Origin: Hyphomonadaceae bacterium | GTDB lineage: Bacteria; Pseudomonadota; Alphaproteobacteria; Caulobacterales; Hyphomonadaceae | Direction of reading: 5' to 3' | Length of the DNA stretch: 64,000 bases | NCBI GenBank assembly: GCA_030697555.1 | Contig: JAUYPV010000054.1 | Span: 20,056-84,055, forward strand | Shown: positions 15,661 to 24,024 of the stretch, piece after piece | Numbering within the stretch: the first letter of the stretch is position 1 | Layout: each line of letters opens with the position of its first letter | Notes under the pieces: generated by a model | Told to the model about the DNA's origin: nothing | Databases searched by the model: none | The model's input: the letters and a program-made list of their open reading frames with translations, nothing else | Translations under genes and position numbers: made by a program

Positions 15661-17757
15661 ATGCGGCAACTTGAATTCACGTGGGTGGCCCTGCTCGCCG
15701 CTGCGCTTTGCCTGTCCGGCTGCGATGCGTCGGATCGGTTTGCTTCGCCTGCATTCAACGCCAGGCAGTTGGCCGAAGCCCCACGCAAAGGGTGGATCAC
15801 CAACGGTGGGAATATCTTGAATCACAGGTATTCGCCGCTCGACACCATCGATCGGGAAAATGTCGCCAAGCTGAAGGGCGTGTGGCGGGCGTCGCTGGGC
15901 GGCTCCGGCATGGGCCCCGGCTTTTCCGCGGAGGCTCAGCCCCTGATCCACGAGGGCGTCATCTATGTGGTCACCGGCGAGAACGACGCTTTCGCGATCG
16001 ATGTCGAGACCGGGAACACGCTCTGGAAGTATGACGCCGGGATCGATCTCAAGAAAACCGTGAACGTCTGCTGCGGCTGGCTCAGCCGCGGCCTCGGCAT
16101 GGGTGAGGGCAAGATCTTCGTCGGCCAGCTCGACGCCAAGCTCGTGGCGCTCGATCAGCGAACCGGAGAGATCATCTGGTCAGTGCAGGCGGCCGATCCC
16201 TCCGTCGGTTATTCGATCACATCTGCGCCGCTCTACTATGAGGGACTGGTCATTGTAGGCTTTGCCGGAGGCGAGTACGGCATACGCGGCCGAATCTCCG
16301 CTTACGACGCCAAGACCGGCGAGGAAATCTGGAATTTCTGGACCATCCCACGGCCGGGTGAGTTCGGCCATGACACCTGGCCGCAGGACAATGACGCCTG
16401 GAAGTATGGCGGCGCGCCGGTCTGGCAGACGCCGGCAGTCGATCCCGAACTCGGCCTGATCTATTTTTCCACCGGCAATCCCGGTCCCGATCTCAACGGC
16501 GCGATCCGCGCGGGCGACAACCTGTTCAGCGTCGCGGTTGTCGCGCTGGATGTGAAGACCGGCAAGTATCGCTGGCACTTCCAGGAAGTGCATCACGACA
16601 TCTGGGACTATGACTCGCCCAACCCGGTCATCCTTTTCGACGCTGCCGTTGACGGCAAACCGCGCAAAGGAATCGCGAACGCGTCCAAGTCCGGCTACCT
16701 CTATATTCTCGACCGCGTCACAGGCGAGCCGTTGATTGGCATTCCCGAAACGCCGGTGCCGCAGGAGCCGACTCAGGCGACGGCGGCGACGCAGCCCATC
16801 CCCGTCGGCGATGATCTGGTTGCGCACCGCATTCTCAAAGCGCCCGAGGGCTGGGAGCTGGTCAACGAGGGCAAGACCTTCGCCCCCTTCAAGTCCGACA
16901 AGGCCACGCTCTATGCGCCAAGCGCGGGGGTAAACTGGCCGCCGAGTTCCTACGATCCAAAATCCAATCTGATGTTCATCTGCACCAATAGCGGTATTGG
17001 CGGCGCGTTCGGCGGGGATGCCGATGGCATGATCGGCCCGCCGCCCGGACAGCAATATATGCAGGGCGGCTTCTCCGGTGCGCGGGGCGCCGGAGGCGTG
17101 GTCGAACCTCAAGGCCCTTCATTCGCAGCGGTCAATCTCACTACCAACCGCATCGCCTGGCGCCAGATGGGCCGGGTCTGTGCTGGCGGTTCGATCACTA
17201 CCGCCGGCGGACTGATATTCGTCGGCCGCGCCGACGGCGTGATGACGGCGCTCGACAGTTCGGACGGAAAGCTGCTCTGGGAATTCCAGACGGACGGCGG
17301 CATTCACGGAACGCCGACCACGTTCGAGTACAAGGGCAAGCAGTATGTCGTCGTCATCGCCGGCGGCCACATCTTCTCGACGCTCAAGAGCAATGACGGC
17401 GTTTGGCTGTTCGCCCTGGACGGAGCGATGCAGCCGCTGCCTGCTGACGTCACAAAGGCGATCGGCCCCAGAGGCGTTGCCGTCTTCGCGCCGCCTCCGG
17501 CCGTGCCGTCCACCCGGAAAGCCGACGTCAAGCATGGCGAGGAAATCTACCGCACGGTCTGCATGGCCTGCCATGGCGAGAACGGAGAGGGCGGCCATGA
17601 GAACGGCCCGCCGCTGCCGAAGACGCTGACCATCGACTCGATCATGTACACCGCGGACGCAGGGCGGAACGACATGCCCTCCTTCCGCGGAACTTATAAC
17701 GCCGGGGATTTCCACGATGTCGCCAGCTACATCCACGACGTGCTTCTGGCGAGGTAG
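15661..17757 (+). CDS. PQQ-dependent alcohol dehydrogenase with C-terminal cytochrome c domain (quinohemoprotein)
   Basis: A 698-residue exported lipoprotein: the signal ends with CLSGC (C21). The eight-bladed propeller carries the vicinal disulfide pair C137-C138 (VNVCCGW), the W-motif repeats GEIIW, GEEIW and GKLLW, and the catalytic region HHDIWDYD with D316 and D318. A c-type heme domain follows with CMACH (C634, C637, H638) and a likely axial methionine, M672, in NDMPSF. This is the layout of type II quinohemoprotein alcohol dehydrogenases, which oxidise alcohols or aldehydes in the periplasm and pass electrons to the respiratory chain; PQQ is required. It is preceded by GGGGGAGG. The carotenoid oxygenase follows 84 bases downstream behind its own motif copy. 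Confidence 0.93.
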   Translation: MRQLEFTWVALLAAALCLSGCDASDRFASPAFNARQLAEAPRKGWITNGGNILNHRYSPLDTIDRENVAKLKGVWRASLGGSGMGPGFSAEAQPLIHEGVIYVVTGENDAFAIDVETGNTLWKYDAGIDLKKTVNVCCGWLSRGLGMGEGKIFVGQLDAKLVALDQRTGEIIWSVQAADPSVGYSITSAPLYYEGLVIVGFAGGEYGIRGRISAYDAKTGEEIWNFWTIPRPGEFGHDTWPQDNDAWKYGGAPVWQTPAVDPELGLIYFSTGNPGPDLNGAIRAGDNLFSVAVVALDVKTGKYRWHFQEVHHDIWDYDSPNPVILFDAAVDGKPRKGIANASKSGYLYILDRVTGEPLIGIPETPVPQEPTQATAATQPIPVGDDLVAHRILKAPEGWELVNEGKTFAPFKSDKATLYAPSAGVNWPPSSYDPKSNLMFICTNSGIGGAFGGDADGMIGPPPGQQYMQGGFSGARGAGGVVEPQGPSFAAVNLTTNRIAWRQMGRVCAGGSITTAGGLIFVGRADGVMTALDSSDGKLLWEFQTDGGIHGTPTTFEYKGKQYVVVIAGGHIFSTLKSNDGVWLFALDGAMQPLPADVTKAIGPRGVAVFAPPPAVPSTRKADVKHGEEIYRTVCMACHGENGEGGHENGPPLPKTLTIDSIMYTADAGRNDMPSFRGTYNAGDFHDVASYIHDVLLAR

Positions 17758-17808
17758 GCGCTGAAGCCTCCGCGCGCGGCAGGTTGGCGTTGGTCTCCTC
17801 GGCACGTA

Positions 17809-17825
17809 TGATTATATCGTATAAG
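17809..17825. promoter_or_regulatory. Candidate operator, recurring AT-rich motif (copy 4)
   Basis: TGATTATATCGTATAAG is 17 bases before the carotenoid oxygenase start. It holds the perfect dyad TTATA-TCG-TATAA. A -10-like TATAAT is seen only on the opposite strand, so a protein-binding role is more likely than a promoter core. Confidence 0.45.
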
Positions 17826-17841
17826 TAGGAAGGGCAGGAGC

Positions 17842-19302
17842 ATGGTCACCTTAACCCAGACCACAACACGCCAGGGGTTCTTCGCACCGGGGCGGTTCGA
17901 GGCGGATGTCTTCGACTGCGAGGTCCAGGGCGGGAAAATCCCCGAAGATCTCAACGGCGCCTTCGTCCGCGTTGGCGGCGAGTTCTTCTATCCCTCCATG
18001 TATCCCAATGACGGCGGCTTCAGCGTCGATGGCTACATCTCGATGTTTCGCTTCAAGAAAGGGATCGTCGACTATCGCGGCCGCTGGGTGAAGACCCCGC
18101 GCTGGAAAGCCAACCGGGCCGCCAACCGCCAGCTCTTCGGCAATTATCGCAACCCCTTCTTCGACGATCCCAGCGTCAAGGGCCTAGATCGCACCGTCGC
18201 CAACACTGCTGTGGTTGCGCACGCCGGCAAGCTCTTCGCGCTCAAGGAGGATGCGCTTCCCTACGAGATCAACCCCAAGACGCTGGAGACAATCGGTCCG
18301 TGGGATTTCAACGGCAAATACAAGTCGGAGACCTTCACCGCCCACCCGAGATGGGATCCCGTCACCGGCGACATGATCACCTACGGCTATGAAGCCTCGG
18401 GCCTGCTCACCAACGACATCTATGTCTGCGTCGTCGACAAGCACGGCAATGTAAAGAACGAGACGCGCTTCAAGGCGCCTTACCTCTCGATGATGCACGA
18501 CATGGTGCTGACCGAGAAACACCTCGTCTTCCCGATGGGCGGTTATGTCACGAACATGAAGCGGCTCAAGGCCAACAAAGTCCATTGGGGATGGGACAAG
18601 TCGGCGCCGGGCTATATTGGCATCCTGCCGCGCGACGGCGACGGCAAGGACGTACGCTGGTTCAAGACGCCGCTCACGGCGGCTGTGCATGTCTTCGGCG
18701 GCCGCACGGTCGGAAACAAAGTGATCATCGAGGCGGGCCTCTACAATTCGAACCCGTTTCCCTTCTTCGAGAATACGGACGGCTCGCCCTTCGATCCCAC
18801 CAAGACGACCTGTTATCTCCATCGCCAGACCTTCGATCTCAATTCGAAGAGGGATGGATTCGAGGACGAGATCATCTTCTCCGATCCGGCCAGCGACCTT
18901 GGAAAGATCGACGATCGCTATACCGGCCAGGCGTATCGCGAGATTTTCACGACCTACGCCGATCCCAAACGTCCGTTCGACGAGGCCCGCGCCGGCAACC
19001 TGCGCGGCCGCGTCAGCAACTGCTATGGCCGGTTCGATCTGGGCACGAAGAAGATCACGCCGCTGTTCGCCGGCAACACGCATTCTCTGCAGGAATCCAC
19101 CTTCGTTCCCAAGAGCAAGAATGCGCCGGAAGGCGAGGGCTATCTTATGGGTGTCGCCTCCAACTACGCCGAGATGCGCGCCGAGCTGATCATCGCAGAC
19201 GCCCAATCAATGACCGAGCTTGCGCGCGTGATCCTGCCCTTCCGCTCCAGCGCTGCATTGCACGGCAAATGGATGGGCGACGACGAACTCGATTTCGGAT
19301 GA
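17842..19302 (+). CDS. Carotenoid cleavage / lignostilbene dioxygenase family protein (copy 1)
   Basis: A 486-residue seven-bladed propeller oxygenase. The four iron-binding histidines fall at H168 (FTAHPRWDP), H219 (MMHDMVL), H283 (AAVHVFG) and H474 (ALHGKW), all in conserved contexts. No signal peptide, so it is cytoplasmic. Family members split an alkene C=C with O2 into two carbonyls; substrates include stilbenes, isoeugenol and apocarotenoids. AGGAG precedes the start. It overlaps a small Tat-signal protein downstream by four bases. A second copy of the family lies at 27403-28833, with only moderate similarity to this one, so the two may act on different substrates. Confidence 0.92.
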   Translation: MVTLTQTTTRQGFFAPGRFEADVFDCEVQGGKIPEDLNGAFVRVGGEFFYPSMYPNDGGFSVDGYISMFRFKKGIVDYRGRWVKTPRWKANRAANRQLFGNYRNPFFDDPSVKGLDRTVANTAVVAHAGKLFALKEDALPYEINPKTLETIGPWDFNGKYKSETFTAHPRWDPVTGDMITYGYEASGLLTNDIYVCVVDKHGNVKNETRFKAPYLSMMHDMVLTEKHLVFPMGGYVTNMKRLKANKVHWGWDKSAPGYIGILPRDGDGKDVRWFKTPLTAAVHVFGGRTVGNKVIIEAGLYNSNPFPFFENTDGSPFDPTKTTCYLHRQTFDLNSKRDGFEDEIIFSDPASDLGKIDDRYTGQAYREIFTTYADPKRPFDEARAGNLRGRVSNCYGRFDLGTKKITPLFAGNTHSLQESTFVPKSKNAPEGEGYLMGVASNYAEMRAELIIADAQSMTELARVILPFRSSAALHGKWMGDDELDFG

Positions 19303-19580
19303 GGCGCGCCATGGCTGGTCAATCGCTTCAACCTTCCCGGCGGGCGCTCATGAAGGGCGCCGCCGTCCTGGCCGGCGCCACAGCTCTGCCTGCGGCCTGG
19401 GCGGCCGGCGCCATCGGCGAAACGCCCTCCAGGCCGGTCGTCACCTTCTACATGGATCAGCTGATCATCGACCAAACGGGCAAGTCGCCCGCCTATCGGC
19501 CGCCAGCCGGGCTTCGTTCTGCGGGGCCGGTCGAGCACCTGAGCGATGCCGAGATCAGGTTGCTGCAGGGCTGGGCATGA
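19299..19580 (+). CDS. Small protein with twin-arginine (Tat) signal
   Basis: ATG at 19299 overlaps the oxygenase stop (ATGA); ATG at 19311 is the alternative. The 93-residue product starts with SRRALMKGAAVLAGATALP, a typical Tat signal, and the mature part is only about 60 residues (FYMDQLIID, GLRSAGPVEHLSDAE). It has no cysteine, heme or metal motif that I can see. Tat export implies folding or cofactor insertion in the cytoplasm or association with a partner. Its coupling to the oxygenase suggests a partner role, but this is inference. I do not recognise the family. Confidence 0.6.
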   Translation: MRRAMAGQSLQPSRRALMKGAAVLAGATALPAAWAAGAIGETPSRPVVTFYMDQLIIDQTGKSPAYRPPAGLRSAGPVEHLSDAEIRLLQGWA

Positions 19581-19628
19581 GCCCGCCCAAAGACGAGAAA
19601 CAAGAGAAAGAAAACAGGGGAGAGAAAG

Positions 19629-20240
19629 ATGACATCGCACTTGAAACTTGCAGGCGCCGCATTGGCCTTGGCGCGTGTACTCACCGCATGCAGCCCAGCG
19701 CCGGACAGCGCTGCCGCCGCGCCGGCGGCCCCCGCCGCATCGAGCTATGCAGACGATCGCGCAGCGATCGAGGATCTTCAGGGGCGCTATATGTTCGCGC
19801 TCGACTGGCGTGACGAGGATGCTTATGCAGCGACCTTCGCGCCGGATGGCCAGATGGATTCCGCCGCCGTCACCGGCAAGGGCCGCGACGCCATCCGCCA
19901 GGAGATCATCGATATGGAAGCGCGCGAGGCCAAGCGAGCAACCGAAACCGGCAAGCCGGTTCCGCGCATGCGCCACAACATCACCAACGTGGCGCTCGAG
20001 ATCGACGGCGATCACGCTTACGGTAAGGCCTATTGGACGTCCTACACCAACGCCAACGGCAAGCCGGAGATCAACGGCTATGGCCACTATGAAGACGAGA
20101 TGATCAAGATCGACGGCATGTGGTATTTCGTGAAGCGCAAGATCTACAACGAGTTTGCGCCCGGCCGCGAAGCGCCCGCCAAGGTGAACTGGCCACCGAC
20201 CGGCGCTACGCCGACAGCCACGCCCGCATCGCCGTCGTAA
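19629..20240 (+). CDS. SnoaL-like exported lipoprotein
   Basis: A 203-residue protein with GGGGAGAG before the start, and a lipobox LTAC (C21). A low-complexity AP-rich linker is followed by a single NTF2-type domain: AAIEDLQGRYMFALDWRDED, AATFAPDGQMD, GKGRDAIRQEI and YFVKRKIYN near the end, then a TP-rich tail. Similar domains occur in at least six other places in this window. No catalytic residue pair can be assigned. Its 3' end overlaps the convergent alpha/beta hydrolase by 35 bases. Confidence 0.75.
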   Translation: MTSHLKLAGAALALARVLTACSPAPDSAAAAPAAPAASSYADDRAAIEDLQGRYMFALDWRDEDAYAATFAPDGQMDSAAVTGKGRDAIRQEIIDMEAREAKRATETGKPVPRMRHNITNVALEIDGDHAYGKAYWTSYTNANGKPEINGYGHYEDEMIKIDGMWYFVKRKIYNEFAPGREAPAKVNWPPTGATPTATPASPS

Positions 20241-20898
20241 CCTGATCGGGGGCCTCGCAGGGCGCAAAGTGACCGGCATGTTCGAACACGATGAGGTTTG
20301 CACCCGGTACGGCTTGGGCGATCGCTTCGTGCTGGGCGGGCGGACTCCACGCGTCCTGACGGCCGACGCCGACCAGCGTAGGGCATGTGATCGCGGAAAG
20401 CAGCGGCGCCGGGTCCGGCCGGTTGAGCAGGGCTCTGATCTGGGCCTCGTGCCGCTCGGGCGTGAAGCGGGTCACCATCTCCCGCAGCGGCTGCATCAGA
20501 GCGCTGTCCTGAACGCGGTCTGGATGCACCATTGGCGGCAGCCAGGCGTCGCACAGCGCCGCCATTCCTTCCCGATAGGCCAGCTCCACCAGCTGCATCC
20601 GCTTCTCGGTTTCGCCGGGCCTGAGTGTATGGATGCCGGTGTCCAGCAAGGCGAGGTGCTCCACTCGCTCGGGAGCGATCCGCATGACCTCGAGCGCCAC
20701 TCGTGCGCCCATCGAATGTCCTGCCAGCGCAAAGCGCTTCGGAGCGCTATCGAGAGCGCACTCGGCCATCGCGGTCAGGCTGTCGCGTGCGCCATAGTCT
20801 ACAACGATGGGAAGCGCGATATCGGAGAGTCCATCGGCCTGCGCACGCCAGACCGTCGCATCGCACAGAAGGCCAGGAAGCAGGACGAGTTCGATCAT
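20206..20898 (-). CDS. Alpha/beta hydrolase
   Basis: A 230-residue hydrolase of the MenH-like or esterase type. The oxyanion and nucleophile region is PGLLCDATVW followed by AGHSMGAR with S62 as nucleophile; the acid is probably in VGVGRQDAWSP, and the histidine in EHAGHFAP. No signal peptide. The substrate is unknown. It lies opposite the SnoaL lipoproteins and shares its promoter region with the next gene, at 20899-20975. A second hydrolase of similar type is at 42498. Confidence 0.85.
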   Translation of the reverse strand: MIELVLLPGLLCDATVWRAQADGLSDIALPIVVDYGARDSLTAMAECALDSAPKRFALAGHSMGARVALEVMRIAPERVEHLALLDTGIHTLRPGETEKRMQLVELAYREGMAALCDAWLPPMVHPDRVQDSALMQPLREMVTRFTPERHEAQIRALLNRPDPAPLLSAITCPTLVGVGRQDAWSPPAQHEAIAQAVPGANLIVFEHAGHFAPCEAPDQVTTAMRAWLSA

Positions 20899-20975
20899 GG
20901 CTTGACGCTCGAAGCAGACTGGACACGCGCGAAGTTACCGTCAGGCTTTGCTAATATGTCGGAGGAGATCGCAGC

Positions 20976-21503
20976 ATGAGGGAACAGATCACCTGGGTGC
21001 GCGCATGGATTGCTGGCGCGATATGCGTAGCTCTGGCCGCGTGTTCGCCCGGTGAGCAGGCGAGCAAGGGTCTGGCGGAAACGGCCGCTGCCGCGGCGCC
21101 GGCGGTCGCTGCGCCTGATCACGCCAAGGAAGCGAACAAGGCCGTTGCCATCGCTTTCTACAATGCAGCGCTCAACGACAAGGATTGGAATGCGGCCTCG
21201 AAACTGATCGGGTCGCACTACACCCAGCACAATCCGGCCGCGGTCGATGGCGTCGAGGGGATCAAGGCTCATGTCGAGAATCTCAAGAAGAATTTTCCGC
21301 TCAATCATGGCGAGATCAAACGCGCCTTCGTTGATGGCGACATTGTGATCCTGCACATCCACTCAAAGCGCACGCCGGAGTCCCTGGGCAACGCCATCGT
21401 CGACATGTTCCGTATCGAGGACGGCAAGGTCGTGGAGCATTGGGACGTGGTCCAGCGCGTACCCGAAGCCAAAGACGCCCGGAACGCCAACACGATGTTC
21501 TAA
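20976..21503 (+). CDS. SnoaL-like exported lipoprotein (COG4922-like)
   Basis: A 175-residue protein with GGAGGAG eight bases before the ATG and a lipobox LAAC. After an AP-rich linker the NTF2-type domain shows AIAFYNAALNDKDW, SHYTQHNPAAVDGVEGI, ILHIHSKRTP and VDMFRIEDGKVVEHWDVVQ. This pattern fits the predicted SnoaL-like aldol-condensation group. It is outside the cytoplasm, unlike most of that group, so it may bind or isomerise a substrate in the periplasm. It appears to be monocistronic. Confidence 0.8.
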   Translation: MREQITWVRAWIAGAICVALAACSPGEQASKGLAETAAAAAPAVAAPDHAKEANKAVAIAFYNAALNDKDWNAASKLIGSHYTQHNPAAVDGVEGIKAHVENLKKNFPLNHGEIKRAFVDGDIVILHIHSKRTPESLGNAIVDMFRIEDGKVVEHWDVVQRVPEAKDARNANTMF

Positions 21504-21559
21504 GGTCCTGGAAATTGCCGGGTGAGCCGCAGAAGGGCCACCGCCCGGCAGTTTCCGTT

Positions 21560-22504
21560 TCAGAGTCCCGGCGGAGGAGGCGCAGCGCGTACTGCGGGTG
21601 GCGGGCCACTCACATCCCCCCATCCCGTGGGCTCATCCCGCGGCATCAGCTTCATGAACGCTTCGACGCCGTGGAGTTCTCCGCCGTAGACCTTGAACGC
21701 CTCCCAGACCACCAAGCGAGTGCTTTCCCCGCGCGCCCACGATAGGCGGTACCAGACGATCTGCATCTCCTCGTCTACCGCCGCGAGGCGCTGCTGGAAG
21801 GAGCCGCGGCCATCCCCGATCGGCTGGGCTTTCATGTTCTTGCAGGTGTCGGTGCGCGTGCACTGCGGCCCAGCCATGACGTTGCCGTTCTCAAAGCGAT
21901 AGGCATCGTCGGCGAAGGGCGCGTTGACGGCAACGAAGCTGCCGGCCAGCAGGCCCTTGGGATAGTGCTCGGCCACCTTGATCATGTTGGCGCGAGACAT
22001 GCGCTGTTCCCTGGTTGGCACATAGGCCATGGCCGCGCTCGCCTTCTCCAGCGCGTCGATGTTGAAGATCACGCCCTCGGTCTGGTTGCGCGTTACCTGG
22101 GTTTCGATTTCGGCGATCTTGCCGTCCGCCAGCTTCATGCGCAGCACGAGCATCACCGGCACGCCATACTCTTCCAGCATGATATGCGAGCCAGCCACGC
22201 CCTGGCGCACGTCGATGAAGTCCTGCCGGTAGTCGCGCGGTCGCGAAGCGCCTTTCCACAGCGGGCTCTCGCCAACTTTGTATTGCGCGTAGTCCTCGGT
22301 GAATTTGACGTTCTCCGCCAGCGGCAGTTTCGAAGGATCGTGCGCCAACAGCGCATCCGCGTAACTGGTTATCGCGGCAGACAGACAGGTCCGGTCGCAG
22401 CTGGCGTTCTTCAGCGCCGCGCCGTCGGTAGTCGCGCAGCCGCCGAGCATTGCGGCGAACGCAATCGCAATGGCGGTGAAGCTGATGGGCTTATGCAGGT
22501 TCAT
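21560..22504 (-). CDS. Exported lipoprotein of the CDRxCL (DUF8021-like) family, paralog C
   Basis: A 314-residue lipoprotein with GGGAGGGACAAG before the start and lipobox LGGC. The mature part begins CDRTCLSAAITSYADALL, then PLAENVKFTEDY and ESPLWKG, matching paralogs A (3571) and B (5626). Like paralog B it has cysteines in its second half (AGPQCTRTDTCKN) and closes with a WEAFKVYGGELHGVEAFMK-type strand. The three copies diverged well, so they are unlikely to be recent duplicates. Function is unknown. It shares a promoter region with the FAD oxidase, containing motif copy 5. Confidence 0.7.
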   Translation of the reverse strand: MNLHKPISFTAIAIAFAAMLGGCATTDGAALKNASCDRTCLSAAITSYADALLAHDPSKLPLAENVKFTEDYAQYKVGESPLWKGASRPRDYRQDFIDVRQGVAGSHIMLEEYGVPVMLVLRMKLADGKIAEIETQVTRNQTEGVIFNIDALEKASAAMAYVPTREQRMSRANMIKVAEHYPKGLLAGSFVAVNAPFADDAYRFENGNVMAGPQCTRTDTCKNMKAQPIGDGRGSFQQRLAAVDEEMQIVWYRLSWARGESTRLVVWEAFKVYGGELHGVEAFMKLMPRDEPTGWGDVSGPPPAVRAAPPPPGL

Positions 22505-22559
22505 CTTGTCCCTCCCTAAGGCATGCCGGATTTGCGTTGACGCGCAGCCGGGACCAAAT

Positions 22560-22576
22560 CATTATCTAACATAATG
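22560..22576. promoter_or_regulatory. Candidate operator, recurring AT-rich motif (copy 5, divergent)
   Basis: CATTATCTAACATAATG forms a perfect 6-5-6 dyad (CATTAT, CTAAC, ATAATG) between the CDRxCL paralog C (minus) and the FAD oxidase (plus). The stretch TTATCTAACATAA overlaps the recurring consensus. Confidence 0.5.
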
Positions 22577-22628
22577 ATAGGGAAAGCGGAGTTCCCCGTC
22601 ATGCGATATTCGCATCCGCCAAGGGGGC

Positions 22629-24014
22629 ATGTTGGAGCTCCTGGACAAACTCATGCGGGCAGTCGGTCCCGGCGTGGTCACGGCGCCTGAGGGCGCCGAT
22701 CTCGCGCGGCGTCTGCACGACTTCACTCAATCAGCGCCGGCAGGAGTGTCGATCATCGGCGTCGCCTGTCCGCGAACGACATCGGAAGTCTCCGCGATTC
22801 TGCGAATCTGCAACGCCGCGAACGTCAAGGTAACGCCCCAGGGCGGCATGACCGGAATGGTTGGCGGCGGCGTGCCGGTCGAACCATGCCTCATCCTCTC
22901 GCTGGAGCGCATGCGGGCCATCGAAGAGATCGACCGGAACGCATCCACGATGACCGTCGAGGCGGGCGTTGTGCTCGAGACGGTGCAGGCGGCGGCCGAT
23001 GCGGCTGGTTTCTTCTTTCCACTGGACCTGGGCGGGCGCGGCTCGACCCAGATGGGCGGGGCAGCTTCGACCAACGCCGGCGGCAACCGGGTGATCCGCT
23101 TCGGCATGATGCGGGATCTGGTGCTGGGCGTAGAGGCGGTGCTGGCGGACGGCACGGTGGTCTCAAGCCTCAACAAGATGATCAAGAACAATACCGGCTA
23201 CGACATCAAGCAGCTGTTCATTGGTTCCGAAGGCACGCTGGGGGTCATCACGCGGCTCGTCCTGCGACTATCGCCCAAGCCGCGGAGCGTCTGCACAGCT
23301 CTTTGCGCTGTGGCGGACTATGATGCCGTGCTCAACCTCCTGCGCGTGGCGAGAAGCGGCCTTGGCGGCGGACTCTCCGCGTTCGAGGCGATGTGGCCGG
23401 AATTCTATCGTCTCGGCACGACAGCGCTTGGGCGTCAGCCGCCGATTGCGCCGGCTCATGGCCTCTATGTGCTGATCGAGACGATGGGCGCCGATCCGGA
23501 GGGAGATGCTGCGCGGTTCGAAGCCGTCATTGGCGCGGCGATCGAGGAGGGCGTCGTCGCGGACGCCGTCATTGCGGGATCTGGCGCGCAGGCTCGGGCC
23601 TTGTGGGACATACGCGACTGTCCGGGCGAATTTCCGAAAGTCTTCTGGCCGCAGATGGCGTTCGACATCTCCGCCCCGACGGGCGAGATCGCGGCGCTGA
23701 AACACGAGATCGAAACCGCGTTGCGCGCCCGCTGGCCGAAGATCGAGACCGTGTTCTTCGGGCACGTCGCGGACGCCAATCTTCACTTCTCGGCAAAGCT
23801 CGGCGGCGGGCCCATGCCCGAGCACGAGATCGATGAAGTCGTCTACGCAGCGGTCGGGCGGCGCAAGGGCGCGATCTCGGCGGAGCACGGGATCGGATTG
23901 GCCAAGCGCGCCTTCCTGCATCATTCGCGCAGCGCCGAGGAATTGGCGCTGATGCGGACGATCAAGGCGGCGCTGGACCCGAAGGGCATCCTCAATCCTG
24001 GCAAGGTGCTGTGA
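22629..24014 (+). CDS. FAD-binding oxidoreductase, GlcD / D-2-hydroxyacid dehydrogenase-like
   Basis: A 461-residue VAO/PCMH-fold flavoprotein. The FAD-binding segments PQGGMTGMVGGGVP and GGAASTNAGGNRV are clear, as are VLADGTVV, NTGYDIKQLFIGSEGTLG, and the C-terminal HGIGLAKR with a FFGHVADANLH-type segment that carries the metal-binding histidines of the GlcD-like subfamily. It would oxidise a D-2-hydroxy acid to a 2-oxo acid. That product class is the substrate class of the benzoylformate-decarboxylase-like enzyme at 24956, so the two may act in series. GGGGG lies very close to this ATG, so a slightly later start is possible. Confidence 0.88.
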   Translation: MLELLDKLMRAVGPGVVTAPEGADLARRLHDFTQSAPAGVSIIGVACPRTTSEVSAILRICNAANVKVTPQGGMTGMVGGGVPVEPCLILSLERMRAIEEIDRNASTMTVEAGVVLETVQAAADAAGFFFPLDLGGRGSTQMGGAASTNAGGNRVIRFGMMRDLVLGVEAVLADGTVVSSLNKMIKNNTGYDIKQLFIGSEGTLGVITRLVLRLSPKPRSVCTALCAVADYDAVLNLLRVARSGLGGGLSAFEAMWPEFYRLGTTALGRQPPIAPAHGLYVLIETMGADPEGDAARFEAVIGAAIEEGVVADAVIAGSGAQARALWDIRDCPGEFPKVFWPQMAFDISAPTGEIAALKHEIETALRARWPKIETVFFGHVADANLHFSAKLGGGPMPEHEIDEVVYAAVGRRKGAISAEHGIGLAKRAFLHHSRSAEELALMRTIKAALDPKGILNPGKVL

Positions 24015-24024
24015 GGCGATGGCG

